A stretch of 64,000 nucleotides of DNA from Enterococcus faecalis 13-SD-W-01 (GCA_000415185.1 KE351649.1:110034-174033); one strand, 5' to 3'. Positions 52,878 through 62,688 are shown, counted from the stretch's first letter. A program made the numbers and translations. The notes: generated from the sequence alone by a model not told the origin.

Positions 52878-54716
52878 ATGAACTTTTTAAATAACAATTG
52901 TACAGAAAAAGAGTTTGATGATAACAAGTATAAGTGGACTTCTATCATAATATTATCTTTGTTATTTTTATGTGGGATCATTTATTTCTTTTTTTTCATG
53001 TTCTTTCCTGCTCAAAGCGGACAAGTTTTGGAAACCAAAGATTCTTGGACTTTTTATTCAAAAAATGCACCTGAATTTCAATACAGCAGCCGATATGTCG
53101 ATAAAATCCCCAGAGTAGCTAAGAACGAAACCTTTGTGATGGAAATCGAATTGGATCAGAAATCGAATCAAAAGGATCTGCTTATTAAAGGAAATCATCA
53201 ATGGATCAAGGTCTTATTAGATCAAGAGATTCTCTATGAACGGTCGGCGCAAGAAAACGAAAAAAATCCTGGCTTATCTCTAGCAATCGTCAATCTTCCG
53301 GAAGATTATGCAAACCGGACACTGCAGATCGAAGTAACTTCCCCTTATAATAATTATGCAGGGCTTCCTCCTGAAATTTACATAGGAAACGTCCATTCTA
53401 TGGTCAGTTTTATTTTTTCCCGTTCGATCCCGCAGATTTTAACGATGATTTTAGCTGTATTGCTTGCTATTGGAACCTTTTCTTATTGCATTTATATGAT
53501 GTATAAAGAAAAAAAGTTCCATATCTCTTTGGTCATTCTGAGTACTTTTGCTTTTTCAGTCGGTTTTGAAGCTCTCTCGGATGATATTTTAAGCAGTGTT
53601 TTATTTGAACCGATCGTCCATTCGATTCTTTCCCATCTTTTTTCAGTATTAACACCGATTTTACTGATTACTTATTATTTTACTAAGATGGAATATTATC
53701 GAAAACGTTATGGAATCTGGATTTTCTTACACGTTACGATGATTTTGTCTGTTCTAGCTTATGCTCTATTCACTCCTGCTGATTTACCGGAAGTGATGCC
53801 TTTTGCAAACGCGATAAGTGTCTTCAGCACCTTGTGTACTTCGCTGGCATGTATTGGCGAGTCCTATAAAAACAATCGCTTCTTTGTTATATGTACACCT
53901 TGGATCGTATTGATTGCTATCATGCACTGTTTCTTATACATCCAAAATGCACTTGGCATCCATACGACTTCCGTCAATTGGTCAACGATTCTTTTTGTGG
54001 TCATCTTAGTAGTGATGTGCGGTTACAGTGTCCTTGAACATATCGAGAAGTACAGCAAAAACCAAAAACAAGTCAATTTTTTACAGACGAAAACAGAACT
54101 GTTAGAAGAACATTATGACTTGCTGCGAAGCCATTTGAAAGAAATCGGTGAATTGCGTGGAGAATTGGTCCAAAATCTGGAAAACTTGCAGCACTTGAAC
54201 CAGTATGCGGCAAAAGAAGAAGCTGATCAGTTTTTAGAAAAAATGTTAGATGATGCTCATAATTTTGAGTTGATTGATTCTTTCTCTGGCCATCAGCTGA
54301 CGAACCTGCTGTTAGCCCGCTATCAAGCAATCACTGAAAAACGGAGTATCCACACTACCTTCGATGTAGATTTGCCAAGCAAATTGAATATCAGCGATGA
54401 CGATCTTTCGAAATTGCTGATCCATGTCTTAGAACATTCAATTCGGGAAGTACGTGCTGTCGAAAACCCGTTGCAGCGAAAAATAAACTTGAACATTCGC
54501 TTAGTAAACAACAAAGTGGTGATTCATTGTGAACATAACACTCATCATAATATCAATATATTTGATCGAGGTATTACAGAAGAATTAAAAGAACAAGAAC
54601 GTTTTGATTTAGAAGTGATCAAAAAAGTTGCTGATAAATATGCCGGCCACTTCTCACAAGAAAAAGGTGATATTATCGAACGGATTACTTTACGTTTGGA
54701 TAACGACAAGGATTAA
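52878..54716 (+). CDS. 7TM sensor histidine-kinase-like protein, catalytically degenerate
   Basis: A 612-residue membrane protein. One membrane segment (about 20-43) leads to an extracellular beta-rich domain (about 44-180), then about seven membrane segments (about 182-390), a coiled coil and a cytoplasmic GHKL-kinase-like end, the layout of 7TMR-DISM kinases. At the dimerisation helix, where AgrC-like kinases have LRHD, it reads 'LRGELVQNL'; the N-box reads 'IHVLEHSI' with both Asn lost; the GxGL box reads 'RFDL'. It therefore looks unable to bind ATP or autophosphorylate. No response regulator is adjacent. A terminator follows. Confidence 0.75.
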   Translation: MNFLNNNCTEKEFDDNKYKWTSIIILSLLFLCGIIYFFFFMFFPAQSGQVLETKDSWTFYSKNAPEFQYSSRYVDKIPRVAKNETFVMEIELDQKSNQKDLLIKGNHQWIKVLLDQEILYERSAQENEKNPGLSLAIVNLPEDYANRTLQIEVTSPYNNYAGLPPEIYIGNVHSMVSFIFSRSIPQILTMILAVLLAIGTFSYCIYMMYKEKKFHISLVILSTFAFSVGFEALSDDILSSVLFEPIVHSILSHLFSVLTPILLITYYFTKMEYYRKRYGIWIFLHVTMILSVLAYALFTPADLPEVMPFANAISVFSTLCTSLACIGESYKNNRFFVICTPWIVLIAIMHCFLYIQNALGIHTTSVNWSTILFVVILVVMCGYSVLEHIEKYSKNQKQVNFLQTKTELLEEHYDLLRSHLKEIGELRGELVQNLENLQHLNQYAAKEEADQFLEKMLDDAHNFELIDSFSGHQLTNLLLARYQAITEKRSIHTTFDVDLPSKLNISDDDLSKLLIHVLEHSIREVRAVENPLQRKINLNIRLVNNKVVIHCEHNTHHNINIFDRGITEELKEQERFDLEVIKKVADKYAGHFSQEKGDIIERITLRLDNDKD

Positions 54717-54767
54717 AATGGAAGTACCAACTAGCCTAAAATTGAATCAACGGTATTTACCTCTTAT

Positions 54768-54815
54768 AAAGCCGCTTCGCAAAACATATGATAGTTTTGT
54801 GAAGGGGCTTTATTC
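54768..54815 (+). terminator. Terminator after the kinase-like gene
   Basis: AAAGCCGCTTCGCAAAAC pairs with GTTTTGTGAAGGGGCTTT (two mismatches, loop of eight) and is followed by TATTC. Confidence 0.7.
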
Positions 54816-55231
54816 ACATAGGTTTATGGATACAAACTAAAACTTCTTTGAAAAATAAAATAAAAAAGATTATACAGCTATATTTATTTGTACGTAAACA
54901 ATAATAAGCCCTTCAGTTAAAGCGGACGCAAATATATTAAAATATTTTTGTATACATCTAAATATGTTTCGAACTGTAATAAAAGAGAATTATCTATTAG
55001 TAAGGTTTCTTTTTTAAGGGTTATCAATTACACTTATCTTATAAAGTTAAAGTTTTTGAAAGGAGTTTATTTATACGTACGAACTTTACCGTCTCATTCT
55101 TGAAAATAGCATACAATTATTAGGCTCAGGAATGATCGGAAAATATTGTGGTCCTATTTTTTAGAAACAAAAATAGACCAATATATGTTTGAAAAGAAAA
55201 AAGCAGTGGAAAATCAAGGGAGTATAATGAT
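54816..55231. other. AT-rich intergenic stretch without a recognisable gene
   Basis: About 415 bases of strongly AT-rich DNA before the glycosyltransferase gene. It holds an AAAGGAG at 55060-55066 with no usable start codon behind it, an open stretch of some 30 codons (about 55066-55164) with no start, and an imperfect hairpin at 55150-55180 (GGTCCTATTTT against AAAATAGACC). Nothing else is recognised; it may be remnant DNA or a long leader. Confidence 0.5.
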
Positions 55232-56782
55232 ATGCAAGTAAATAAAAATATTTTTTTTCGATTTTTTTCATTTTTAGTTCTTTTTTTTATGTTGTGGGCA
55301 ATTTCAACGAGTATTTTTTCTCCAAGAATAGGAATGATTTTTTCCTTGTTTAGAAATAATTACTCATATAAAGTAATCCTACCAATAAATATCTTTTGTT
55401 TTATTTTTTCTATATTGATATATTTTTTGATTATTAAATGGTTGAAGAAGAAATCTTTTCCTGCTTTAACAAATAAATTCACTTATCTATTTTTAATTAT
55501 CGAGCTGCTGATTTATTCTATTGCACTGTTATTATTTGTAAAATATATAGGTTTTAATCAGCCTGTAGACGATACCCGAATTGTATTGAATCATCTAAAA
55601 CAATTACAAGAAGGAACAGAGTGGGGCTACAATTATATGTATTCTAATCCGCAAAATTTACTGCTAATGTATATTTTCATGGGAATACAATCACTTTTTG
55701 GAGCAAGTTATCATGCTATAATCCTGGTATTTTCTCTTATCCATTTACTAACAATATTTTTTATCTTTCTATCATTAAAAAATATAAGAATAAGTAATTT
55801 TATTTCGCTGCTTGTTATTCAGTTGATTATTTTTGCTTTACAAATTACTTTACATGTTCCTGTCGCTTATACAGATATTTTATCACTCTTTTTCATTTCA
55901 TTAACATTTTATTTTATGACAAAGTATACCCAAAATTATATAGAGGGAAAAAACTGGATTTTAAATCTCGTATTCGCACTGTTATTTTGTACGATAGGCT
56001 TTATCAGTAAAGGAACGGTTTTGATTCTTGTGATCGCAATCGCATTATTTTTAGCAATTATCAATAAAAAGCAGTGGAAGCTACTTGGGTTATTCCCTTT
56101 TTTATTTCTATTCATCGGAAACTTTGGTTGGAAACAAGTAATAAATAGTCAAAATTTGTATCCAGATTCAAACTATGGGCAGCCAAACACTCATTATTTA
56201 ATGATGGGCATCCACAATACACCCATTCCTGAAGGGTTAACATCGTACGAAAGAGCTCGTTGGGTCGTAGGGGCATATTCAACAGATGAACAGCAATTTA
56301 CTTGGAACCTTTTCTTAGAACAGAAGGAACCGAAATCACAAATACAAGAAGAACATTTAAAAATCATAAAAGAACGCTATTCTAGATTAAGTATAAAAGA
56401 GTTATTAGAAGCAATGAATAATAAAGTATCAGTTACTTGGGGGTCAGGAGATTTGAAATCTTCTTTTGAAGTTTTTTTAGGCACAGGAAAATCTAAAAGG
56501 ACAGTCGATTTGTTTACCAATAAAATTACTGGAACGATTTTATATTCTTGGATGATGACAATACAATATTTACTCTATGTAGGAGTTGCTTTTTCAGGTA
56601 TATATTTGTTCAAATCTAAGAATAAAACAGCTTTATTGTGTACTATTTATATTTCCGGTTATTTTACATTTCTGCTATTTTGGGAAGCCAGTCCCAGATA
56701 TGCAATGGGGATATTTATCCCAGCCATTCTATTGATCGGTGTGTTACTAGATAAATTTGCAGTTGAGAACAGTCAGATGTAA
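55232..56782 (+). CDS. GT-C-type membrane glycosyltransferase (GT39-like)
   Basis: A 516-residue protein with about eleven membrane segments. The first large external loop carries 'NQPVDDTRI', the acidic pair expected for GT-C enzymes that use polyprenyl-phosphate sugars, and the C-terminal part has 'FWEASPRYAMGIFIPAILL', typical of GT39-like proteins that decorate cell-wall polymers or proteins. The sugar and acceptor are unknown. Base composition is much richer in A+T than the neighbours, pointing to acquisition by transfer. The ATG follows AAGGGAG. No lipid carrier or flippase gene is adjacent. Confidence 0.78.
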   Translation: MQVNKNIFFRFFSFLVLFFMLWAISTSIFSPRIGMIFSLFRNNYSYKVILPINIFCFIFSILIYFLIIKWLKKKSFPALTNKFTYLFLIIELLIYSIALLLFVKYIGFNQPVDDTRIVLNHLKQLQEGTEWGYNYMYSNPQNLLLMYIFMGIQSLFGASYHAIILVFSLIHLLTIFFIFLSLKNIRISNFISLLVIQLIIFALQITLHVPVAYTDILSLFFISLTFYFMTKYTQNYIEGKNWILNLVFALLFCTIGFISKGTVLILVIAIALFLAIINKKQWKLLGLFPFLFLFIGNFGWKQVINSQNLYPDSNYGQPNTHYLMMGIHNTPIPEGLTSYERARWVVGAYSTDEQQFTWNLFLEQKEPKSQIQEEHLKIIKERYSRLSIKELLEAMNNKVSVTWGSGDLKSSFEVFLGTGKSKRTVDLFTNKITGTILYSWMMTIQYLLYVGVAFSGIYLFKSKNKTALLCTIYISGYFTFLLFWEASPRYAMGIFIPAILLIGVLLDKFAVENSQM

Positions 56783-56813
56783 TGTATAAATCAAACGAAC
56801 AAAATAAATAAAC

Positions 56814-56862
56814 AGAAGAATCCGCTAAAACAATTTTCTATGTTTTAGCGGATTCTTCTTTA
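56814..56862. terminator. Bidirectional terminator between the glycosyltransferase and lplA
   Basis: A perfect 19-bp stem (56814-56832 with 56841-56859, loop of eight) serves the two convergent genes. The plus side runs into CTTTAAT, the minus side into GTTTATTTATTTTG. Confidence 0.88.
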
Positions 56863-56898
56863 ATGCTTGAGGCTGAACAGCTTTTTCACGACCTCTTT

Positions 56899-57903
56899 CT
56901 AATAAATCAATTCCAATAGCTCTTCCGGCTCGATGGCACCAAAATACTTTTTAAGATCAAGGTTTGCAATCACTTTTTCCAATGACTGCTTTTCATATTT
57001 TTGCCCGATCAATGCTTGTTCGACATCTGAGATTTCTCCTAAACCGAAAAAGTCGCCATAGATTTTTGCATCGGTGATTTTTCCTTCTTCTACATTCAGG
57101 TGGATTTCTACAGAACCAATTGAAAAACGTTTTTGACGAGAAATGTCAAATGCTGGAGATTTTCCGTAGTTCCAATCCCAGTTTCGGTAATATTCATTTG
57201 AGATTTCCTTGATTTTTTCCCAATCTTTTTCCGTCAAATGGTATTCGTTCACATCTTCTACGGAAGAAACACCAAAGATTTTCAACAAGATATCTTGACG
57301 AAACTCTTCTGTTGTCATGTCTTGATTTTCTTTTGGCAAGAATGGTTTGATATTCGTTACTCGTGAACGGATCGATTTGATTCCTTTTGATTCGATCTTA
57401 TCTTTTTTCACGCGTAGTGCATTCACTACTTCGTCGATATCTGAATCAAACATGATTGTTCCGTGAGCAAACATCCGGCCATTTGTCGCATACATAGCAT
57501 TGCCGGAAAATTTCATATCATTGATGACAAGATCATTTCTGCCTTTCAATTCTGCACCTTGAACACCCAAATCATGCAAAGCTTGGATGATCGGTTGTGT
57601 CACTTTTGCGAAATCTCTGAACGAATTGCCGTCATCAGGCATAATAAAACTGAAATTCAAGTTTCCTAAATCGTGATAAACAGCTCCTCCGCCACTTAAG
57701 CGGCGTACCACATGGATATTGTGCTCTTCTACGTAGTCGCGATTGATTTCTTCGATCGTATTCTGATTTCTGCCGATGATGATTGAAGGTTCGTTGATAT
57801 AAAACAATAAAATCGGCTCGTCCACAGGCATTTCATGCAGCAAATAATGTTCGATAGCTAAATTTATAGTTGGATCGTTTATTTCATTCGGTACAAAAAT
57901 CAT
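56899..57903 (-). CDS. lplA: Lipoate-protein ligase
   Basis: A 334-residue ligase that attaches lipoate to E2 and GcvH proteins. The lipoate loop 'RRLSGGGAVYHDLGNLNFSF', the lysine region 'MKFSGNAMY' and 'AHGTIMFDSD' are present, with a C-terminal accessory domain. The ATG at 57903 has AGGAGG before it. The MBL hydrolase gene lies ten bases upstream, the same pairing as yhfI-lplJ in B. subtilis. Confidence 0.95.
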   Translation of the reverse strand: MIFVPNEINDPTINLAIEHYLLHEMPVDEPILLFYINEPSIIIGRNQNTIEEINRDYVEEHNIHVVRRLSGGGAVYHDLGNLNFSFIMPDDGNSFRDFAKVTQPIIQALHDLGVQGAELKGRNDLVINDMKFSGNAMYATNGRMFAHGTIMFDSDIDEVVNALRVKKDKIESKGIKSIRSRVTNIKPFLPKENQDMTTEEFRQDILLKIFGVSSVEDVNEYHLTEKDWEKIKEISNEYYRNWDWNYGKSPAFDISRQKRFSIGSVEIHLNVEEGKITDAKIYGDFFGLGEISDVEQALIGQKYEKQSLEKVIANLDLKKYFGAIEPEELLELIY

Positions 57904-57913
57904 TGTTTTCCTC

Positions 57914-58654
57914 CTAGATATCGAAGACTTTTCCGATAGCAGCAAGTTCAACATCTACTTTGCTTCCCGCTGCTTCTTCTGCTTCTTTTTTCAGTTGTTC
58001 TAAATCGCCAAATTGAGGCAAGTGTGTCAACACAAGTTTTTTCACTTTAGCTGCTTGGGCGATTTCACCAGATTCTTTTGATGTAAAGTGTGCGTGATGC
58101 TGTTCGTTTCCTTTAAACAAATAAGTATCTGCTAAGAAAAGATCTGCATTTTCCGCAAACTGTTCAAAAGTGGCCAAGTAACCAGAATCTCCTGTAAAGA
58201 CAAATACTTTCCCAGTTTTTTCTTCTTCAAAACGCATAGCATAACATGGGACAGGATGGATCGTTTTCATAAAAGTAATTGAAAAAGGACCTAATTGAAG
58301 TTTTTCTCCTTCAGTATAAGGATGCCCTTTTGAAACACCTTCCATCGTCAATTCATTGAAATGAATCGTATCATCTGTATGCCCGTAAATCTGAAGCAAT
58401 GCTCGTTCGGATTGTTTTGGATACAGCTGCCAGTAATATTGCAGCACTCCTAGATCTGCAATATGGTCATGATGATAATGAGAAAGGATCACTGCATCCA
58501 ATTCAAGCGGATCAAGCTGCTCTTCTAAACGAACCAGCGTCGTACTTCCTGCATCGATCAAAAGATTGTAACCTTCCGACTGCAGCAAATAACTCGTTGT
58601 TCCTTGGCCTTTGTACGGATAAGCACCCAGACAGCCTAAAACAGTCAATTTCAT
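57914..58654 (-). CDS. Metallo-beta-lactamase-fold hydrolase (YhfI-like)
   Basis: A 246-residue MBL-fold protein with the zinc motif HxHxDH in 'SHYHHDHIADL', a further metal residue in 'TGDSGYLATF', and 'KKLVLTHLPQF' near the end. It resembles the RNase Z/YhfI branch, whose substrates are mostly unknown. The ATG at 58654 follows AGGGGGAAAG. Linkage to lplA is conserved in Bacillus. Confidence 0.9.
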   Translation of the reverse strand: MKLTVLGCLGAYPYKGQGTTSYLLQSEGYNLLIDAGSTTLVRLEEQLDPLELDAVILSHYHHDHIADLGVLQYYWQLYPKQSERALLQIYGHTDDTIHFNELTMEGVSKGHPYTEGEKLQLGPFSITFMKTIHPVPCYAMRFEEEKTGKVFVFTGDSGYLATFEQFAENADLFLADTYLFKGNEQHHAHFTSKESGEIAQAAKVKKLVLTHLPQFGDLEQLKKEAEEAAGSKVDVELAAIGKVFDI

Positions 58655-58667
58655 TTCACTTTCCCCC

Positions 58668-59486
58668 TTACACAAGTGTTTCTTTTTGACTATTCAAATA
58701 ACGCTCAGGCATTCCCTTTTCTTCTCTTGCATAGTCATAAAAGGCTGCCATTGAAACATTTACATAACTTACTACCCATAATAGCCCGATAAATAGAGTC
58801 AAGACACTAATCAGGTACCAGCCGATAAAGGAAAGTTGAAGCAAGATATATTTCCATAAGCGGTCTTTTAATAAAAACCAAGCATAGCTGATACTTTTTC
58901 CAACTGAAAGTTCGGGATAATCCAATTTTACCCAAGAAGCAATTTGGAATAATCCGCCGATGATATTCAAAAGCATCAACGCAACAAGCAAAAAGATAAA
59001 AATCATGATGATGAAATTGAAATCAATCACAAAATCGTTGGATAAAAAGAGACGCGGGCTGTTTCCTGTGACTAACTGTACATAAGAAAAGACACCGCCC
59101 ATAAAGATCAATGGCAGAAAGACAAGCGAATTCACTAGCCATGTTGCCACTGTGCTTATCAGGTTCAAAAGAAGCATCGGTAAATAATACTTTTTGTCAA
59201 AAATCGCAAACAGCATTCCCGGTTTAGCACGGCCACCTCGAATCACGTATAAAGCGATATAATTCAGTCCGTAATAAAAAGCAAACAGGAGCAGATTACT
59301 TAGCAGAAAATCAGAAATCATCTGTCCTCTGCTGCCTTCTGGAAAGTTCAGTAATCCGTCAACCGATGATTGGATCACAGTTGTTATAAGATATGCCAGA
59401 AGAACCAGACCAGCATTGATTCCCCATTGTTTTCGCAACGCATCTCTGGCACGTTCTTTGTAATAAGAAATAGGTTGTTTTTTCAT
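58668..59486 (-). CDS. DUF975-family membrane protein
   Basis: A 272-residue integral membrane protein with about six hydrophobic segments. The start 'KKQPISYYKERARDALRKQWG' and 'VKLDYPELSVGKSISYAWFLLKDRLWKY' are hallmarks of DUF975. No function is established. The ATG at 59486 is nine bases after GGAG; a TTG two codons earlier sits too close to it. Part of a tight run with the M42 peptidase and MBL genes. Confidence 0.87.
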   Translation of the reverse strand: MKKQPISYYKERARDALRKQWGINAGLVLLAYLITTVIQSSVDGLLNFPEGSRGQMISDFLLSNLLLFAFYYGLNYIALYVIRGGRAKPGMLFAIFDKKYYLPMLLLNLISTVATWLVNSLVFLPLIFMGGVFSYVQLVTGNSPRLFLSNDFVIDFNFIIMIFIFLLVALMLLNIIGGLFQIASWVKLDYPELSVGKSISYAWFLLKDRLWKYILLQLSFIGWYLISVLTLFIGLLWVVSYVNVSMAAFYDYAREEKGMPERYLNSQKETLV

Positions 59487-59488
59487 AC

Positions 59489-60565
59489 TCAATAACTCCG
59501 AATCTGCTCAACTGTTTTACTATCTAGACGTTTCACTAATTCCGTTACTAGTTTTACTGTGTTCAAATAATCGTCTTCATGGATGATCGATGTATGAGAA
59601 TGCAGATAACGAACTGGGACAGTAATAGCAACAGACGGTACGCCGTCACGGGTCAAGTGCATTTGACCTGCATCTGTTCCGCCGCCGGTAATAACTGTAT
59701 ATTGGAACGGGATCTCCATTTCTTCTGCTACACCGATCACAAAATTCAACAATTTTTTATGCGGAATCATCGATGCGTCAAAAATCAAGATTTGTGGTCC
59801 TTTTCCTAATACAGAATCCGCTTCTTTTGGCGTCATACCTGGTGTATCGCCAGCAGTTCCTGTATCTAAAGCAAAAGCCACATCAGGATTGACAAGATGG
59901 GTGCTTGTACGAGCGCCTCTTAACCCAACTTCTTCTTGCACATCACTACCAGCAAACAAGACATTTGGATGGTCTTCTTTTGAAAGATTTTCCAAAACAC
60001 GCAGAGATACAGCTGTCCCGATGCGATTGTCCCAAGCTTTAGCCAACAGGAATTTTCCGCCATTCATGCGTTTGTATTCGATGTAAGGCGTAACCATGTC
60101 TCCAGGACGGATGCCCCATTCTTTCACTTCTTTTTCGCTTGAAGCACCAATATCGATGAACATGTCTTTGATGTCGTATGGTTTGTTTCGCACTGCTTGT
60201 GTCAGTACATGGGGTGGTTTTGAGCCGATGACGCCATGAAAAACTTTTCCTTCTTGTGTTTTTATTTCGACTTGCTGAGCCAGCATGACTTGCCCCCACC
60301 AGCCGCCTAATGTTTGAAATTCTAAAAATCCTTTATCCGTGATTTTTGTGACCATAAATCCTACTTCATCCATGTGTCCGGAAATAAAGACTTTTGGTCC
60401 GCCCGCGCCTTGCTTGGCAATCACACTGCCGAGTCCGTCAAAAAATATATCATCGGCAAAAGGTTTGGCATAAGATTTGAAAACTTCTCTAACTTCTTCT
60501 TCGTTACCTGGTACACCTTTTGCTGATGTCAAATCGATCAGCAGCTGCTCTTCTTTTTTGTCCAC
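59489..60565 (-). CDS. M42-family aminopeptidase
   Basis: A 358-residue dinuclear-metal aminopeptidase (glutamyl aminopeptidase/YsdC/FrvX group). Metal and catalytic residues appear in '[11 protein letters not shown]', '[16 protein letters not shown]', 'QEEVGLRGA', '[12 protein letters not shown]' and '[12 protein letters not shown]'. It forms large tetrahedral complexes in characterised relatives and trims peptides. The start is a GTG ten bases after AAGGAG. It heads the run of four genes that ends with lplA. Confidence 0.92.
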   Translation of the reverse strand: MDKKEEQLLIDLTSAKGVPGNEEEVREVFKSYAKPFADDIFFDGLGSVIAKQGAGGPKVFISGHMDEVGFMVTKITDKGFLEFQTLGGWWGQVMLAQQVEIKTQEGKVFHGVIGSKPPHVLTQAVRNKPYDIKDMFIDIGASSEKEVKEWGIRPGDMVTPYIEYKRMNGGKFLLAKAWDNRIGTAVSLRVLENLSKEDHPNVLFAGSDVQEEVGLRGARTSTHLVNPDVAFALDTGTAGDTPGMTPKEADSVLGKGPQILIFDASMIPHKKLLNFVIGVAEEMEIPFQYTVITGGGTDAGQMHLTRDGVPSVAITVPVRYLHSHTSIIHEDDYLNTVKLVTELVKRLDSKTVEQIRSY

Positions 60566-60598
60566 TTCTATCTCGCTCCTTTTTTGTCATTTGAAAAA

Positions 60599-60607
60599 AT
60601 TATACCA
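60599..60607 (-). promoter_or_regulatory. Extended -10 promoter of the M42 peptidase operon
   Basis: On the minus strand TGGTATAAT is a perfect extended -10 element about 33 bp before the GTG start. A second TATAAT lies at 60623-60628, 15 bases after TTGACC (60644-60649). Confidence 0.55.
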
Positions 60608-60645
60608 TTACTTATCGAAAAAATTATACTTTCTGTTTTTATTGG

Positions 60646-62688
60646 TCAATTTTCTACGATCCGGCAATAGACTTTGCTTGTTGCATAATACAGCAGCATA
60701 TAAATAACGATGAGTAAACCGCAAACAAGATATGCCAGCCAGTAATCAGCTGTTTTGATGTATTGGGTGTAAACATTGATGGCAAAAACAGCATGAAGGA
60801 TACCCAAGATCATTGGAGGAAAAAACAACACTGCATTCTGTTTGAAAATCATTTGATTGATTTCTTTTCTGCCAATCCCTAGTTTTGACAGCAAAATATA
60901 TGTGTCTTGCTCTTCCTCTGCTTCCGCTAATTGCCGAACCATTAAGATACTTCCTGTCGTCACAACAACGATCATCCCCACAAATAAAGCGACATATAGA
61001 TAGACACCTGCCGAAAAATGGATTCTCCGCAAGTTATCATAACGTGAAGTAAAGTTTGTACGAGAAATTTCGCCAGTTCCTTCCCCTCGCATTTCTGATG
61101 TCATTTCAGTAGTTGAGATTACACCGTTTAGTTTGGTGCCTTGGATTTGATACTGATAATACATTGGATCTGACCATTTGACAGGTATTTGACGATTCAT
61201 CATTTGGCTCAGCGATTGTTCCTCTTCTTCGCTCATGTTCCAGTAAACAACCTGATATTCTGCCCCTTCCAACGATTGATAAAGCTCATTGGAAACGATC
61301 AGTGTTGGACTAGCATAACGCAGACTAGATTCTCCTAGATAATCCGGCAAAAATTCTTGGATTTGTAAAGTAACTTCATTGGGCAAATAAATATTTGACC
61401 CATAATTCGTGAAATTCCGTATCGTCGTTTGCAGTTCGTCCAATAAGATTGTTTTGTTTGGTCCTTTCAGCTTGATTTTTGGTGCAGATGGTACATTTTG
61501 ACGGAATCGTTGGTATTCCTTTTCTGAAACCAGATTTACAAGACGAAATTCATTTGTATTTGTATTTGCCTTATCAAGATTCGTCATACTTCCAGTAATC
61601 TTGTAATTCATGATTAGCTCTTTTTTCGTTTCATTGTTTTCTGCAAGAATCGTTGCTGCTTTTTTGGCTGCAGAAGGACTCATTTGATACGAAGTTGGAT
61701 TAAAGAACTCTCCCTGCTGCACCATGAAAGTGGATAACGAAGCCACTCCGCCGATCATCGCCAAAGAAATACCAAGAATGACCGTGATCAATGTGTTGGT
61801 TCTTCTCCCTTTTAGCAGATGGATCCGTGTATTGCCCGTGATCAAGAAGCGCAGACCTTTGTAGCTGCTCTTTTGTCTGCTGATCTTGTAGGAAATGATT
61901 TTTGCAGTATAGCTGAAAAAGAGATATGTGCCTAACACACAACAAAAGAAAATCATCAGCGGATAAAGAAAAATCAATGATGGATTTAGCTGTTCCATGA
62001 ATATTTGTGTCAATACATCGCGAAATCGCAATGCGCTTATATAACCATAAAGAATCAATACTACTCCGCTGATCCCTAAAAAATACTGCCAATTTTTGAT
62101 ACTTCGCATTTTGTTATACGGCTTTTTCATCGCTTCAAAAGAAGGAAACATCGGCAGCAGCCAAATTTTCCAAAGCGAATGCAGCGCTACCACTGCCATG
62201 ATGATGAAAAAAAGAGTGATCGTTCCGTAAATCGAAGGAATCGACACAAAAAATGGTGTGGAAACTTGAAGATGCATCATCTTGACTAAAATCATTGCAA
62301 AAAGCTTTGAAAAAATGATGCCAAGCAAGATGCCCAAACAAGTAGAAACAAAACTGATTGCTGCGATTCCCATGCAATAAATGACTGCGACTTGGCTTTT
62401 TTTGACTCCGAATAATTGATAGATCCCAAATTCTTTGATTCGTTTGTTCAAGAAAAAACGATTGGCGCTAAACATAAAGAAAATCAGCAGACTGGTAATC
62501 AAAAAATTCCCAAATCCCAAAACATTGTCGATAGCCAAACTTTGGGCAGATAATCGAATCAGGGACTGATCATACGTCATCGCATTAAAAGAATAATAGA
62601 TCATAACGGATAGTGTCATACAGAAAAAGTAGACCAAGTATCCTCGTGACTGGCGGAAAAAACTTTTAGCGGCCAGTTTATAGAGCAT
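60646..62688 (-). CDS. BceB-type ABC transporter permease (FtsX-like)
   Basis: A 680-residue permease with ten membrane segments in the BceB pattern: FtsX-like domains at both ends and a large extracellular domain of about 220 residues ('GEFFNPTSYQMSPSAAKK' to 'RYDNLRRIHFSAGV') between segments 7 and 8. Such transporters sense or remove peptide antibiotics from lipid II-cycle intermediates. The start overlaps the 3' end of the ATPase gene by 11 bases. No BceRS two-component genes are adjacent, so the regulator is elsewhere. Confidence 0.9.
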   Translation of the reverse strand: MLYKLAAKSFFRQSRGYLVYFFCMTLSVMIYYSFNAMTYDQSLIRLSAQSLAIDNVLGFGNFLITSLLIFFMFSANRFFLNKRIKEFGIYQLFGVKKSQVAVIYCMGIAAISFVSTCLGILLGIIFSKLFAMILVKMMHLQVSTPFFVSIPSIYGTITLFFIIMAVVALHSLWKIWLLPMFPSFEAMKKPYNKMRSIKNWQYFLGISGVVLILYGYISALRFRDVLTQIFMEQLNPSLIFLYPLMIFFCCVLGTYLFFSYTAKIISYKISRQKSSYKGLRFLITGNTRIHLLKGRRTNTLITVILGISLAMIGGVASLSTFMVQQGEFFNPTSYQMSPSAAKKAATILAENNETKKELIMNYKITGSMTNLDKANTNTNEFRLVNLVSEKEYQRFRQNVPSAPKIKLKGPNKTILLDELQTTIRNFTNYGSNIYLPNEVTLQIQEFLPDYLGESSLRYASPTLIVSNELYQSLEGAEYQVVYWNMSEEEEQSLSQMMNRQIPVKWSDPMYYQYQIQGTKLNGVISTTEMTSEMRGEGTGEISRTNFTSRYDNLRRIHFSAGVYLYVALFVGMIVVVTTGSILMVRQLAEAEEEQDTYILLSKLGIGRKEINQMIFKQNAVLFFPPMILGILHAVFAINVYTQYIKTADYWLAYLVCGLLIVIYMLLYYATSKVYCRIVEN

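Noticed and set aside
54628-54840. A 70-codon plus-strand frame overlapping the end of the kinase-like gene
   Set aside because: It reads out of frame through the conserved end of that gene and then through its terminator.
55066-55164. Open stretch of about 30 codons after an AAAGGAG
   Set aside because: No ATG, GTG or TTG lies at a workable distance in frame, and the peptide is not recognised; listed only as part of the AT-rich gap.
60039-60299. An 86-codon minus-strand frame within the M42 peptidase gene
   Set aside because: It is an out-of-frame reading of a gene whose catalytic motifs are intact.
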